Source: Nitrosomonas sp.
GTDB lineage: Bacteria > Pseudomonadota > Gammaproteobacteria > Burkholderiales > Nitrosomonadaceae
Length of the DNA stretch: 64,000 nucleotides
NCBI RefSeq assembly: GCF_020852615.1
Contig: NZ_JADZAJ010000017.1
Span: 1-64,000 of the forward strand
Direction of reading: 5' to 3'
Both the position numbers and the translations under genes were made by a program. Each line of letters starts with the position of its first letter. Position 1 is the stretch's first letter. The notes beneath the pieces were generated by a model. That model ran no database searches. It was not told the origin of the DNA and worked only from the letters and a program-made list of their open reading frames with translations. Below are positions 26,167 through 35,396 of the stretch, one piece after another.

Positions 26167-27674
26167 TGAAGTTCATTGCTTGCCCTGCTGAAGGTGATGT
26201 AATCGCAGTACTGGAAAAGCTTCAGCCAGCCAATCCGTTTGCAACGGTTGCTTATTTCGAATCGATGCGGTTACTCGGTTATTCGATATGGGTAGTGGGC
26301 TTGCAGGACTCAGCCAGTAAGCTTGTGTATGGTTGTGGGGCTTTTATCAAGAAGGGAAAGTTAAATAGCACGCTTCAGATTACTTCACTTCCAAATCTGG
26401 GCGTGGACAGTCATGTATTTTGGCAGGGCTTGCGTGACTTCTCACGCCGAGGTGGTATTACGCAGCTGGAATTAGGCACATACGCATCACCATACGGAAC
26501 TGACCCACCACTGTTTGATCGGCGTTGTACGCGGAAAAAACGCTGTGAGTTTATCCTTGATATCTCCGGCGATCTTGCCGAGATGCTGAGCAGTAACCAC
26601 CGACGGAATGTGAAGAAGGCGCAGAAAGCGGGTATTGTCGTGAAGCAAACACGGTCGGCTGAGGCAGCGGTTGTACATCATGAGCTGATGAACCAGTCAA
26701 TGGATCGACGGCGATCCCGGGGTGAAAAGATCTCCCTTGATGGCCCATCTCCTGAGATTGCAGCGATTCTCAAATCTGGTGCTGGAGAACTGTTTCAGGC
26801 AATTCACGAAGGGAGCGTTCTCTCCAGTATTTTGGTTCTGCAAGCTGCGGGAGGAAGTTACTACCAGTCTGCAGGAACGTCACCGGATGGCATGGCGGTA
26901 GGTGCATCACACTTCCTAATTCACAGTATTACCATTAAGTTGAAGTCGGAAGGGGCTTACATATTCAACCTCGGTGGCGCAGATGAAGATTCGACACTTG
27001 GGCGATTCAAGAAGGGGTTTGGCGCTTCTCATATACCGCTGTTTTCCGCCAGTTGTTATGTCGGCCCCGACTGGCGGTACGGTATTGGTAGAGTGCTGGA
27101 ACTGATTCGTTCAGACCGAAAGATGCTATTGCACCTGTTTGCTGGTGGCTGGTCGCGCATGTTGATCTACGCCGCAGATGCTGCTGCCAGCAGTACCTTG
27201 GAGTCGGTTGATTGGGAGTTTCGTGCACTTACAGATGAGGATCTGCGTAATATTACAACGACGGATCCATTATTTCGTACTCGTCAGATGGGTCGCTTGG
27301 AGCGATTCGGATGCAGTTATGCCTACGGTGTATTTGCTGACGGCCAAATTGCTCACGTATCCTGGCTTCTGCCGGCTGCAGCGATGAATAAGGATTTGCC
27401 GCGCGTTATCTGTGCGAGTGAAGATGTAGCAGAGATTACTGCATGTGAGACTTTGTCCGAGTTCCGTGGTCGCGGGATTTACGGTTTTGCCATCCGAAAT
27501 CTTCTTGGATTAGCACGCGAAAACGGTGTACAGCGTGTCTTTATGAAAACGTTGTCCGGCAACCGGGCGTCACAGTCAGGTATCGAAAAGGCAGGGTTGA
27601 AGCGGGTGGGATCGGCCATCTTGATTACTCTCCCGCTGACTCGACGGCAAGTCATCTGGCGACGGTTTCGATGA
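26166..27674 (+). CDS. FemAB-like acyltransferase fused to a GNAT acetyltransferase
   Basis: 502 residues with two acyltransferase units. Residues about 1-330 look like the FemAB/BioF2-type GNAT fold, with LSSNHRRNVKKAQKAGIVV, a central SYYQSAGTSPDG segment and GRFKKGFGA, the usual end of that domain. Residues about 345-500 form a classical GNAT domain with the acetyl-CoA loop SEFRGRGIYGFAIRNLL and GNRASQSGIEKAGLKRVG. FemAB-like proteins of exosortase and polysaccharide loci are thought to modify sugars or peptides with acyl or aminoacyl groups. Start ATG 26166 is preferred to the GTG three bases earlier because it overlaps the upstream stop. A 6-base stem with AGAA loop at 27705-27720 follows the gene. 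Confidence 0.72.
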   Translation: MKFIACPAEGDVIAVLEKLQPANPFATVAYFESMRLLGYSIWVVGLQDSASKLVYGCGAFIKKGKLNSTLQITSLPNLGVDSHVFWQGLRDFSRRGGITQLELGTYASPYGTDPPLFDRRCTRKKRCEFILDISGDLAEMLSSNHRRNVKKAQKAGIVVKQTRSAEAAVVHHELMNQSMDRRRSRGEKISLDGPSPEIAAILKSGAGELFQAIHEGSVLSSILVLQAAGGSYYQSAGTSPDGMAVGASHFLIHSITIKLKSEGAYIFNLGGADEDSTLGRFKKGFGASHIPLFSASCYVGPDWRYGIGRVLELIRSDRKMLLHLFAGGWSRMLIYAADAAASSTLESVDWEFRALTDEDLRNITTTDPLFRTRQMGRLERFGCSYAYGVFADGQIAHVSWLLPAAAMNKDLPRVICASEDVAEITACETLSEFRGRGIYGFAIRNLLGLARENGVQRVFMKTLSGNRASQSGIEKAGLKRVGSAILITLPLTRRQVIWRRFR

Positions 27675-28304
27675 CCTCTGAATTTGGGCTCACATTGCTG
27701 TATTGGTTGAAGAATCAACCGCGCAACTTTCTGTGCCCGTTTTGTTTCACTGCTATGTGATCTCCCCTGAAAAACATATTAAGCATCTGATTTTAGTGGA
27801 ATATATCGCTGTCTGTTCTGATCAAATCGACTGGGAATGATAAAATTAGTGTTATTTTCCCGGTCGAAATGGTGATTGACAATGCTCACTCCGAGTAAAA
27901 CTTTCCATCAGCGCAATCTGTTGACGGTCGATCTTTTGTGGCAGCCTGATCCTGCAGATTCTCTGCTGCAACTGGCAAGGGTAATTCCCTGGCACGAAAC
28001 TGTGTTACCAGCGGGACAAAACACAAGCAGTGCAAAAGACGTGCAACCATTGAACCCATCATTGGCCATTTTCTGGCTGTTTTCCCCGGGCGGAAAATAC
28101 AGAAATCACCTCTGTTTTCTGATAAAGGCCTCAGTTCATGCAAGTTGATCTGAATGAACAACAGAAAATCTGGTTTGATTCCAAAAATAATAATCAGCAA
28201 TGTGAGTTTTTCAGGGGCGACTATACAGACCCAATAGCCGGCACGTTTTAAGAAACTGCCTTAAAATGCCGCTAACATTAAATAATGGTTTTTATGGAGT
28301 GATT
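27675..28304 (+). other. 630-base gap with transposase debris
   Basis: No intact gene is seen. It holds a short hairpin (27705-27720), the remnant described separately at 27876-28148, a 37-codon open frame at 28138-28251 of no recognised family, and the ribosome-binding site (GGAG at 28296-28299) of the ACP gene. The interval is AT-rich compared with its neighbours. Confidence 0.5.
27876..28148 (+). pseudogene. Probable N-terminal relic of an IS5-type transposase
   Basis: A 90-codon frame starting MTMLTPSKTFHQRNLLTVDL and continuing PADSLLQLARVIPWHETV. The pattern (basic start, D-P-x-x-x-L-L-x-L-A-x-x-I-P-W) is typical of the first 45 residues of IS5/IS1182-group transposases. The rest (KDVQPLNPSLAIFW and on) no longer resembles the expected GRPAKP-RLMVG region, and the frame stops early. 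No terminal inverted repeats or DDE core were found, so this is a decayed fragment if the call is right. Confidence 0.45.
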
Positions 28305-28556
28305 ATGCAGCATCTTGAAGCAGTCAGAAATATTTTGGGTGATGTGCTGAATCTCGGAGAGAGAAAGTACACACTGACAGCCAGTTCTGTTTTACTCGGA
28401 AATATCCCGGAGCTGGATTCGATGGCGGTGGTCAACGTAATTACTGCGCTGGAAGATTACTTCGATTTTTCAGTGGATGACGATGAAATCAGTGCGCAGA
28501 CGTTTGAAACACTTGGAAGTTTGGCGCTGTTCGTCGAACATAAATTATCACACTGA
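28305..28556 (+). CDS. Acyl carrier protein (exosortase-A-system type)
   Basis: An 83-residue acyl carrier protein. The phosphopantetheine serine is in ELDSMAVVNV near residue 44, followed by the acidic helix ALEDYFDFSVDDDEIS. ATG 28305 is chosen over the frame's upstream ATG at 28266 because GGAG lies 5 bases before it. ACPs of this type sit beside the two exosortase-A-associated hydrolases, as here (6 bp before the first), and may carry an acyl group in surface-polysaccharide synthesis. Confidence 0.87.
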   Translation: MQHLEAVRNILGDVLNLGERKYTLTASSVLLGNIPELDSMAVVNVITALEDYFDFSVDDDEISAQTFETLGSLALFVEHKLSH

Positions 28557-28562
28557 GTCCTT

Positions 28563-29408
28563 ATGCTGAGTCCACCGGCTGAACCTTTTTTTCTGGATGC
28601 TTCGCCGGGTAAGCGTTTTTGTCTTTACCATTCTCCTGTCGGGAATACGTTACTTAATCAGGCATTTATTTATCTTCATCCATTCGCTGAGGAAATGAAT
28701 AAATCCCGGCGCATGGCTGCGCTGCAGGCCAAAGCGTTTGCAGCAGCCGGAGCGGGCGTGTTGCAGATCGATTTGTATGGTTGCGGAGACAGTGAAGGGG
28801 ATTTTGGCGAGGCTACCTGGGAGATCTGGAAAAACGATGTTGAATCTGCTTACCGATGGTTAATACAACAGGGATTTACATCGGTTCATTTTTGGGGATT
28901 ACGGCTGGGAGCCCTGCTGGCACTGGATTATGCAGCAAGTAAAAAAACGAGGACTGATCCGGCAAAATTTGTACTCTGGCAGCCCGTCGTCAACGGTAAA
29001 TCATTGTTGACCCAGTTTTTACGTTTGAAGCTGGTAAATGAACTCCTGTCGGATGATATGGAAAAAACCTCGAGTGTTCAGGTTTTTCGTGAAAAACTGG
29101 CAACAGGCAAACCGCTGGAGGTAGCGGGTTATGTTCTCTCATCTGCGATGGCAGCTGCAATTGATAAATTGAAATTAAGTCGGCTTACCGTCAAAAACAG
29201 CGAAGTATACTGGTTTGAAATTACACCTGATGCCGGGCGCGGACTCTCTCCAGCCGGTGTTTCAGTCGTGGAGGCCTGGAATCAGTCCGGTATTTACCCG
29301 GAAGTAACGTGTATCCCCGGTCTGCCATTCTGGGCGACACAGGAAATCAGTGAATGTCCGGCACTGCTGACAGCCACTGCCAGGCCATTTGCCGGAACCC
29401 AGCCATGA
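28563..29408 (+). CDS. Hydrolase 2, exosortase A system-associated
   Basis: A 281-residue alpha/beta-hydrolase-fold protein. The phrase FIYLHPFAEEMNKSRRMAA near residue 37 is the signature of the hydrolase type 2 found with exosortase A and PEP-CTERM/polysaccharide loci. DLYGCGDSEGDF follows. The position of the usual nucleophile elbow reads GLRLGALLALDYA, with Arg instead of Ser; this may be normal for the subgroup or mean a non-hydrolytic role. The ATGA overlap with the next gene indicates coupling. The role in the locus is unknown in general. Confidence 0.85.
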   Translation: MLSPPAEPFFLDASPGKRFCLYHSPVGNTLLNQAFIYLHPFAEEMNKSRRMAALQAKAFAAAGAGVLQIDLYGCGDSEGDFGEATWEIWKNDVESAYRWLIQQGFTSVHFWGLRLGALLALDYAASKKTRTDPAKFVLWQPVVNGKSLLTQFLRLKLVNELLSDDMEKTSSVQVFREKLATGKPLEVAGYVLSSAMAAAIDKLKLSRLTVKNSEVYWFEITPDAGRGLSPAGVSVVEAWNQSGIYPEVTCIPGLPFWATQEISECPALLTATARPFAGTQP

Positions 29409-30277
29409 ATTTTCAGGAACAGGCGGTACGTTTCTGCTGCCATCACGACTGGCTTTACGGGATTTTACATCTGCCGCAGCAACCGGTTACACGAGGTGTG
29501 CTGATCGTGGTTGGCGGGCCGCAATATCGTGCCGGCAGTCACCGGCAGTTTGTTTTGCTTGCACGTTATCTGGCGGAACGTGGCATTCCTGTAATGCGAT
29601 TTGATTGCCGGGGGATGGGAGACAGTGACGGCGAGATACGGACATTTGAACATGTTGAAGAAGATTTGCGCGGTGCCACCGATTTTTTCTTTAGCGAATG
29701 TCCTTTTCTGGAGGATGTTGTTATCTGGGGGTTGTGTGATGCCGCATCAGCTGCTTTATTTTATGCCCATCAGGATCAGCGGGTGAGCGGGCTGGTGTTG
29801 CTGAATCCCTGGGTTCGAACAGAACAGGGTATTGCCAGGGCGTACCTGAAACATTATTACCTGGAGCGTTTGTCTGAACCGGCGTTCTGGAAGAAGTTAC
29901 TGGGGGGACAATTCAACCTGCTGGCTTCCATCCGGTCTCTGTACGAATTTGGCAGGAGCAGCGTACAGAGCAGAAAAGAAGCGGTTGTTTCAGAAGAGAA
30001 GGCCGGTTCATCGTGCGATCCGGCCGCGCCTTTGCCGGAGCGTATGCTGGATGGCCTGAAGTATTTTCAGGGAAAAACACTGATTATTACCAGTGGAAAT
30101 GATCTGACAGCACGCGAATTTCTGGATTTGATTGATTCATCGGCAGACTGGCAGGAAACAATGAGAGCAAAGCAGGCAGAGCTTTTCCACATGGAAGGCG
30201 CCAACCATACGTTTTCCACACGCGAATGGCGTGACCAGGTGGCGGAACTGACCGGAAACCGGGTGCTGTCATGGTAA
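29405..30277 (+). CDS. Hydrolase 1, exosortase A system-associated
   Basis: A 290-residue alpha/beta-hydrolase-fold protein with GGPQYRAGSHRQFVLLARYL near residue 37 and MRFDCRGMGDSDG near 66, the signature of exosortase-A-associated hydrolase type 1. The elbow position reads WGLCDAASAAL, with Cys in place of the catalytic Ser. The start ATG 29405 overlaps the stop of the preceding hydrolase by 4 bp; the frame is open further upstream but this start gives the family N-terminus. It overlaps the following glycosyltransferase by 7 bp. Confidence 0.85.
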   Translation: MNFQEQAVRFCCHHDWLYGILHLPQQPVTRGVLIVVGGPQYRAGSHRQFVLLARYLAERGIPVMRFDCRGMGDSDGEIRTFEHVEEDLRGATDFFFSECPFLEDVVIWGLCDAASAALFYAHQDQRVSGLVLLNPWVRTEQGIARAYLKHYYLERLSEPAFWKKLLGGQFNLLASIRSLYEFGRSSVQSRKEAVVSEEKAGSSCDPAAPLPERMLDGLKYFQGKTLIITSGNDLTAREFLDLIDSSADWQETMRAKQAELFHMEGANHTFSTREWRDQVAELTGNRVLSW

Positions 30278-31527
30278 AACGTGTATTGATGATTGCCTAC
30301 CATTTCCCGCCTTTGCACGGCAGCAGCGGGATGCAGCGCACGCTGCGTTTTGCCCGGTATCTGCCTGATCACGGCTGGGAACCGATTGTTCTGGCGCCTT
30401 CACCGCGCGCTTATCAGCAGACGGATTCCGGTCAGCTGGCGGATATTCCGGAACAGGTGCGAGTCTATCGTGCTTTTGCGCTGGATACGGCGAGACATCT
30501 TTCGTTGAAAGGGCGATATCCGCTGCTGCTGGCTCAGCCGGATCGCTGGGTGAGCTGGTGGCTGGGCGCTGTGCCTGCAGGGTGGTATCTGATTAAAAAA
30601 TACAAACCAGATGTCATCTGGTCGACTTACCCTATTGCAACAGCGCATCTGATCGGATTGAGTCTGCACCGTTTGACAGGCATTCCATGGGTGGCTGATT
30701 TCAGAGATCCCATGGTACAACCGGATTACCCACCTCATCCCCTGACTTATCGTGCTTATGAATGGGTGGAAAATAAAACGATTGAATATTGCTCCGGTGC
30801 GGTTTTTACGACACCCGGTACGTTAAGGGATTATCAGGTCAGGTTTCCGCATACTCCGGCGTCCCGGTTTCATTTAATAGAAAACGGGTATGACGAATCC
30901 AGTTTTACGGCTGTCACCCGTTCTGTGAGCCAGACTGCCCAAACCGGCCGGATTACCTTACTGCACAGCGGCATTATTTATCCATCGGAGCGTGATCCAA
31001 CCTGCTTGTTTGAAGCACTGGCCACTTTGCTGAAGCAGAAGATTATTAGCGCCGAAAGCTTGCATATTATCCTGCGTGCTTCACATCATGAAGCGTATCT
31101 GCAATCCCTGATTGATCGTTTTGAAATTGGAGCCATTGTTTCACTTGCACCTCCAATTTCTTACAATAAGGCACTGGCAGAAATGCTAACTGTTGACGGA
31201 TTGCTGATTCTGCAGGCGGCAAACTGTAACAATCAGATTCCTGCCAAATTGTATGAGTATTTGCGTGCGCAACGACCTATTCTGGCGTTGACAGATCCAA
31301 TCGGTGATACGGCAGAAAAGCTCAAAAATGTGGGGATTGATACGATCGCTCCTCTGGATTCAAAGGAAGCAATCATGGAAGGACTGAACCGGTTTCTTGC
31401 ATTATTGAAGGCAAACAGGGCGCCGGTTGCTCCAATGGATAAAATATTATCCAATTCCCGGAAAGCGGGGACTGAAGTACTGGCCGGGTTGCTGGATGGT
31501 ATCAGGGAAACGGCCGGGAAACAGTGA
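30271..31527 (+). CDS. Glycosyltransferase (GT4-like, GT-B fold)
   Basis: A 418-residue glycosyltransferase. The N-terminal half begins with RVLMIAYHFPPLHGSSGMQR, a common start of family 4 enzymes whose glycine-rich loop touches the nucleotide-sugar. The C-terminal half has LLHSGIIYPSERDP and the acceptor/donor region IPAKLYEYLRAQRPILAL, where E of KLYEY takes the role of the conserved acidic residue. No membrane segment is seen, so it should act on the cytoplasmic face. It overlaps the hydrolase gene and closes the tightly packed ACP-hydrolase group. Sugar and acceptor unknown. Confidence 0.85.
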   Translation: MVKRVLMIAYHFPPLHGSSGMQRTLRFARYLPDHGWEPIVLAPSPRAYQQTDSGQLADIPEQVRVYRAFALDTARHLSLKGRYPLLLAQPDRWVSWWLGAVPAGWYLIKKYKPDVIWSTYPIATAHLIGLSLHRLTGIPWVADFRDPMVQPDYPPHPLTYRAYEWVENKTIEYCSGAVFTTPGTLRDYQVRFPHTPASRFHLIENGYDESSFTAVTRSVSQTAQTGRITLLHSGIIYPSERDPTCLFEALATLLKQKIISAESLHIILRASHHEAYLQSLIDRFEIGAIVSLAPPISYNKALAEMLTVDGLLILQAANCNNQIPAKLYEYLRAQRPILALTDPIGDTAEKLKNVGIDTIAPLDSKEAIMEGLNRFLALLKANRAPVAPMDKILSNSRKAGTEVLAGLLDGIRETAGKQ

Positions 31528-31551
31528 ACTCTGATGAGGTACGGAACATCT

Positions 31552-32214
31552 ATGAAGATTCTGACGATTTTTATTGTAATGGTATTTTTTTTCCTGTCTT
31601 CATCGGCGGGAGCGGCCAGAAATAAAATTTATTGCGGTGAGTTGAAGGGGCCATGGTATGGCCCGTATGATTATCTGGAGAGGTTTAATTTAAAGGATAA
31701 TCTGGATATTGTAGAAATTGCTCACTTTACTCCTGATGTGGAGAATCTGATCAGCGGAAATACAAGCACAACTCCCGCCGGGGATCTTAGCTACACGCTT
31801 AATGCCTGGCCCAATCATCACCGTGCTTTGGCAACACTTGTCAAATACTCAATCAGGGAAAAATCCACCCGTATTCAAGGATTGAAATATCCGGTGGAGT
31901 GTTACTTCGACCGGGCGATTCGTATGAATGCCAAAGATGCACAGGTTCGCTCGATCTATAGCGCATTTTTATCCCATCACAACAGAAATAAAGAAGCACT
32001 CGAACAGCTGCAGGTAGCCGTCAATTTAGAGCCAGATAACGCAACATTTCTCTATAACCTCGGGTTGCTGTATTTCAAGCAGAAAAACTACGAAAAGGCC
32101 AGTCATTATGCCGGGCAGGCTTATGCACTCGGTTATCCGTTGCCGGGTCTCAGAAACAAGCTGATTCAGGCAGGTAAATGGAAAGGGGGGGCAGCAAAAA
32201 ATTCCGGCGAGTAA
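31552..32214 (+). CDS. Exported tetratricopeptide-repeat protein
   Basis: 220 residues. ATG 31552 gives a signal peptide (KILTIFIVMVFFFLSSSAGA, cleavage likely after AGA); the ATG six codons upstream is less likely. The mature N-terminus YCGELKGPWYGPYDYLERF is unusual and resembles no domain I can name. The C-terminal half holds two to three TPR units, including KEALEQLQVAVNLEPDNATF and YNLGLLYFKQKNYEKASHY. It is probably periplasmic and, from position 24 bp after the glycosyltransferase, likely part of the polysaccharide operon as a scaffold or chain-length helper. Confidence 0.75.
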   Translation: MKILTIFIVMVFFFLSSSAGAARNKIYCGELKGPWYGPYDYLERFNLKDNLDIVEIAHFTPDVENLISGNTSTTPAGDLSYTLNAWPNHHRALATLVKYSIREKSTRIQGLKYPVECYFDRAIRMNAKDAQVRSIYSAFLSHHNRNKEALEQLQVAVNLEPDNATFLYNLGLLYFKQKNYEKASHYAGQAYALGYPLPGLRNKLIQAGKWKGGAAKNSGE

Positions 32215-32259
32215 CCGGTTGCCGGGTCGCCTGAATTATTCAATTACCGTTAAAGCGAT

Positions 32260-33528
32260 ATGGAAAGAGACGAAAAAATACACGCTGACATGCAGGCGCT
32301 CGGGCGAGCGGCACGTGCAGCGGCTCGCACAGTTGTAAAAGCAGATACGGCGGCCAGGAATCACGCGCTGATTGCCATGGCTCAGGCTGTTCGTCGTGAT
32401 GAGGTGTTGTTGCTGGCGGCTAATGCGGCAGATGTGATCCGGGCCAGAGACAAAGGCATCGAATCAGCCATGATTGATCGCCTGACTTTAACTTCGAAGG
32501 GGGTTGCCAATATGGCTGCCGGCCTGGAACAGATTGCCACGTTGCCTGATCCGATTGGGGCAGTGACAGATCTGGATTACCGCCCGTCCGGTATTCAGGT
32601 GGGTAAAATGCGGGTGCCGCTGGGAGTGATTGGTATTATTTATGAAGCACGTCCGAATGTGACGGCGGATGCGGCCGGTTTGTGTCTGAAAGCGGGCAAT
32701 GCAGCGATTTTGCGTGGAGGGTCTGAAGCCATACGAAGTAATCAGGCCATTGCTGCCTGCGTGAAAGAAGGGCTCAGATCAGCCGGGTTGCCCGAGCAGG
32801 CGGTGCAGGTGGTGGAGACGACGGATCGCGCGGCAGTAAGCGCACTGATTACCATGAATGAGTATGTGGATGTGATTGTTCCGCGCGGTGGCAAGGGGTT
32901 AATCGAACGGATTGCCAATGAGGCACGTGTCCCGGTTATCAAACATCTGGATGGTGTGTGCCATGTGTATGTTGATTTATCGGCCGATCTGGAAAAAGCC
33001 GTGCGTGTTGCTGATAACGCCAAAACACAGCGTTATGGCACATGCAACACGATGGAAACGCTGCTGGTACATACCGGAATCGCTGAGCAGTTTCTGCCGC
33101 GTATCTGCAGAATATTTGTGGAGAAAGGAGTGGAGCTGCGCGGAGATGAGGCCGCTCGTGCACTTGTTACCGGGATGAAGCCGGCAGTGGAGGAAGACTG
33201 GTATGCGGAATATCTTGCACCTGTCCTGAGTATTCGTATCGTAGCCGGTATCGACCAGGCTATTACCCATATTGCCACTTATGGATCGCAGCACACGGAT
33301 GCCATCGTGACTGAGGATTATTCCCGTGCGCGGCAATTTCTGCGTGAAGTGGATTCCAGTTCAGTGATGGTGAATGCTTCGACGCGTTTTGCGGACGGAT
33401 TTGAATACGGGTTGGGTGCGGAAATCGGTATTTCCACAGATAAACTGCATGCACGCGGTCCGGTGGGACTGGAAGGGTTAACCAGCCAGAAATTCATCGT
33501 GCTGGGTGATGGCCATATCAGAGAATAA
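32260..33528 (+). CDS. proA: Gamma-glutamyl phosphate reductase
   Basis: A 422-residue NADPH-dependent enzyme of proline synthesis. It has [47 protein letters not shown], the catalytic Cys in [11 protein letters not shown] and the final [16 protein letters not shown]. Length is standard. Only four bases separate its stop from the lpdA start. No proB is adjacent. Confidence 0.96.
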   Translation: MERDEKIHADMQALGRAARAAARTVVKADTAARNHALIAMAQAVRRDEVLLLAANAADVIRARDKGIESAMIDRLTLTSKGVANMAAGLEQIATLPDPIGAVTDLDYRPSGIQVGKMRVPLGVIGIIYEARPNVTADAAGLCLKAGNAAILRGGSEAIRSNQAIAACVKEGLRSAGLPEQAVQVVETTDRAAVSALITMNEYVDVIVPRGGKGLIERIANEARVPVIKHLDGVCHVYVDLSADLEKAVRVADNAKTQRYGTCNTMETLLVHTGIAEQFLPRICRIFVEKGVELRGDEAARALVTGMKPAVEEDWYAEYLAPVLSIRIVAGIDQAITHIATYGSQHTDAIVTEDYSRARQFLREVDSSSVMVNASTRFADGFEYGLGAEIGISTDKLHARGPVGLEGLTSQKFIVLGDGHIRE

Positions 33529-33532
33529 AAAC

Positions 33533-35314
33533 ATGACGCAACTGACAGAAGTAACTTTGCCTGATATTGGTGATTTCAGGGATGTCCCGGTCGTAGAGAT
33601 TCTCATCAGTCCGGGCGATGAGGTTGAGCAGGAAGCATCGTTGCTGGTGCTTGAGACGGATAAAGCAACGCTGGAAGTGCCTGCACCGCAGGCGGGCATT
33701 GTGCGGAAGCTGCATGTCAAAGTAGGGGACAAAATTTCGCAAGGTTCGCTTATTGTTACACTGGAAACAAAGGGGGCGGATAACCCGGCAGCATTACCGT
33801 CATCACCCGGAGTGGTGGCAAAAACAGATGCTCAGCCTGCTGTAATAAATGCGGACAAAGTGCCAGTCAGTAAAAATACCCCTGCTCCAGCTCCTCTAAC
33901 CGGCCGTGGTGAAATACATGCCGATGTTGTTGTGCTGGGTGCCGGGCCGGGTGGTTATACAGCGGCATTTCGTGCTGCTGATCTGGGCAGGCAGGTTGTA
34001 TTGATCGAGCGCTATTCCATATTGGGCGGGGTTTGCCTGAATGTGGGCTGTATTCCCTCCAAGGCGCTGTTACATGCTGCAAAAACACTGACAGAAGCAA
34101 AAGAAGCCAGTCTGTACGGTATCCGTTTTGGTCAGCCTGAAATTGATATCAGCAAGCTGCGCGCCTGGAAAGAATCGGTGGTCGGGAAACTGACCAAAGG
34201 CTTATCAGCGCTTGCCCGGCAGCGCAGGGTAACTACCCTTCATGGTACGGGGGAGTTCGTTAATCCTCATCTGATCAAGATTGAAACACCGGAAGGAATC
34301 AAAACAGTTTCGTTCGATCATTGCATTATTGCTGCCGGCTCCAGTGCAGTGCGTATTCCCGGTTTTCCCGATGATGAACGTATTATTGATTCCACCGGGG
34401 CGCTGGCATTGACAGAAATTCCTGAACGTATGCTTATTCTGGGAGGGGGGATCATCGGACTGGAGATGGCCACGGTCTATCATGCACTGGGTAGCAGAAT
34501 CAGCATTGTGGAGCGGATGGCGCAGCTTATACCGGGAGCCGATGCTGATCTGGTCAGGCCGCTCACCAAAAAACTGAAAACAGAATGTGAAGCAATTTAC
34601 CTCAATACCAGTGTCAGCCGGATTGAGGCGGATAATGAGGGCTTGCAGGTGTTTTTCGAAGGTGAGCAGGCACCAGAGCCACAACGCTATGACCGGGTGC
34701 TGGTTGCGGTCGGGCGGCGGCCTAACGGGATGCTGATCAATGCCGGAGCGGCAGGTGTCAGTGTGGATGAACGTGGATTCATCGCTGTGGATGAGCAGAT
34801 GCGAACCAATGTGCCACATATTTTTGCCATTGGCGATATTGTCGGAAATCCCATGCTGGCACATAAAGCCTCGTACGAAGGCAAAATTGCAGCAGAAGTG
34901 ATTGCCGGGCACAAGGTGGCGTTTGATGCACGCACCATTCCTTCAGTTGCCTATACCGATCCTGAAATTGCCTGGATGGGGCTAACTGAAACTGAGGCTG
35001 AAAAGCAGGGTATCGCTTATGAGAAAGCGGTATTTCCGTGGGCTGCCAGTGGTCGTGCTATTACTATGGCGCGTGATGAAGGTATGACCAAGCTGCTTTT
35101 CGATAAGGATACAAAAAGAATTGTGGGGGCCGGCATGGTTGGATCGCATGCAGGGGAACTGATTGCGGAAACCGTGCTGGCACTGGAAATGGGAGCGGAT
35201 ATGCAGGACATCGGGCTGACTGTCCACCCCCACCCCACTTTATCCGAGACCGTTTTTTTTGCTGCTGAGCTGGCCGAAGGTACGATTACGGATCTTTACG
35301 TGCCGAAAAAGTAA
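33533..35314 (+). CDS. lpdA: Dihydrolipoyl dehydrogenase with N-terminal lipoyl domain (E3)
   Basis: 593 residues. Residues 1-80 form a lipoyl domain with the modified lysine in LETDKATLEVP, a Pro/Ala linker follows, and the flavoprotein starts near residue 130 (ADVVVLGAGPGGYTAAFRA). Redox cysteines are in GGVCLNVGCIPSKAL near 167-172 and the catalytic His-Glu pair in HPHPTLSETV. It regenerates lipoamide for pyruvate or oxoglutarate dehydrogenase. ATG 33533 is used because earlier in-frame starts lie inside proA. Unusually it follows proA rather than aceEF. Confidence 0.95.
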   Translation: MTQLTEVTLPDIGDFRDVPVVEILISPGDEVEQEASLLVLETDKATLEVPAPQAGIVRKLHVKVGDKISQGSLIVTLETKGADNPAALPSSPGVVAKTDAQPAVINADKVPVSKNTPAPAPLTGRGEIHADVVVLGAGPGGYTAAFRAADLGRQVVLIERYSILGGVCLNVGCIPSKALLHAAKTLTEAKEASLYGIRFGQPEIDISKLRAWKESVVGKLTKGLSALARQRRVTTLHGTGEFVNPHLIKIETPEGIKTVSFDHCIIAAGSSAVRIPGFPDDERIIDSTGALALTEIPERMLILGGGIIGLEMATVYHALGSRISIVERMAQLIPGADADLVRPLTKKLKTECEAIYLNTSVSRIEADNEGLQVFFEGEQAPEPQRYDRVLVAVGRRPNGMLINAGAAGVSVDERGFIAVDEQMRTNVPHIFAIGDIVGNPMLAHKASYEGKIAAEVIAGHKVAFDARTIPSVAYTDPEIAWMGLTETEAEKQGIAYEKAVFPWAASGRAITMARDEGMTKLLFDKDTKRIVGAGMVGSHAGELIAETVLALEMGADMQDIGLTVHPHPTLSETVFFAAELAEGTITDLYVPKK

Positions 35315-35332
35315 CAGCAATGTAACGCAGCA

Positions 35333-35367
35333 GCTGGTTGACTGTTTTTCCTGTTCAGTCAACCAGC
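35333..35367. terminator. Stem-loop between convergent lpdA and barrel-protein genes
   Basis: A perfect 12-base stem, GCTGGTTGACTG (35333-35344) with CAGTCAACCAGC (35356-35367), has an 11-base loop. There is no adjacent long T-run, but the site lies between two converging stops, so a two-way terminator is likely. Confidence 0.6.
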
Positions 35368-35396
35368 CGGTCGCCATATAAAAAACACCCGAAGGA

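Noticed and set aside
33506..33533. Upstream GTG/ATG starts for lpdA
   Set aside because: They would add nine residues from within proA; the ATG at 33533 gives the normal lipoyl-domain start.
34205..34912. 235-codon frame antisense to lpdA
   Set aside because: Shadow of a well-conserved flavoprotein gene; rich in His, Arg and Pro as expected from antisense reading.
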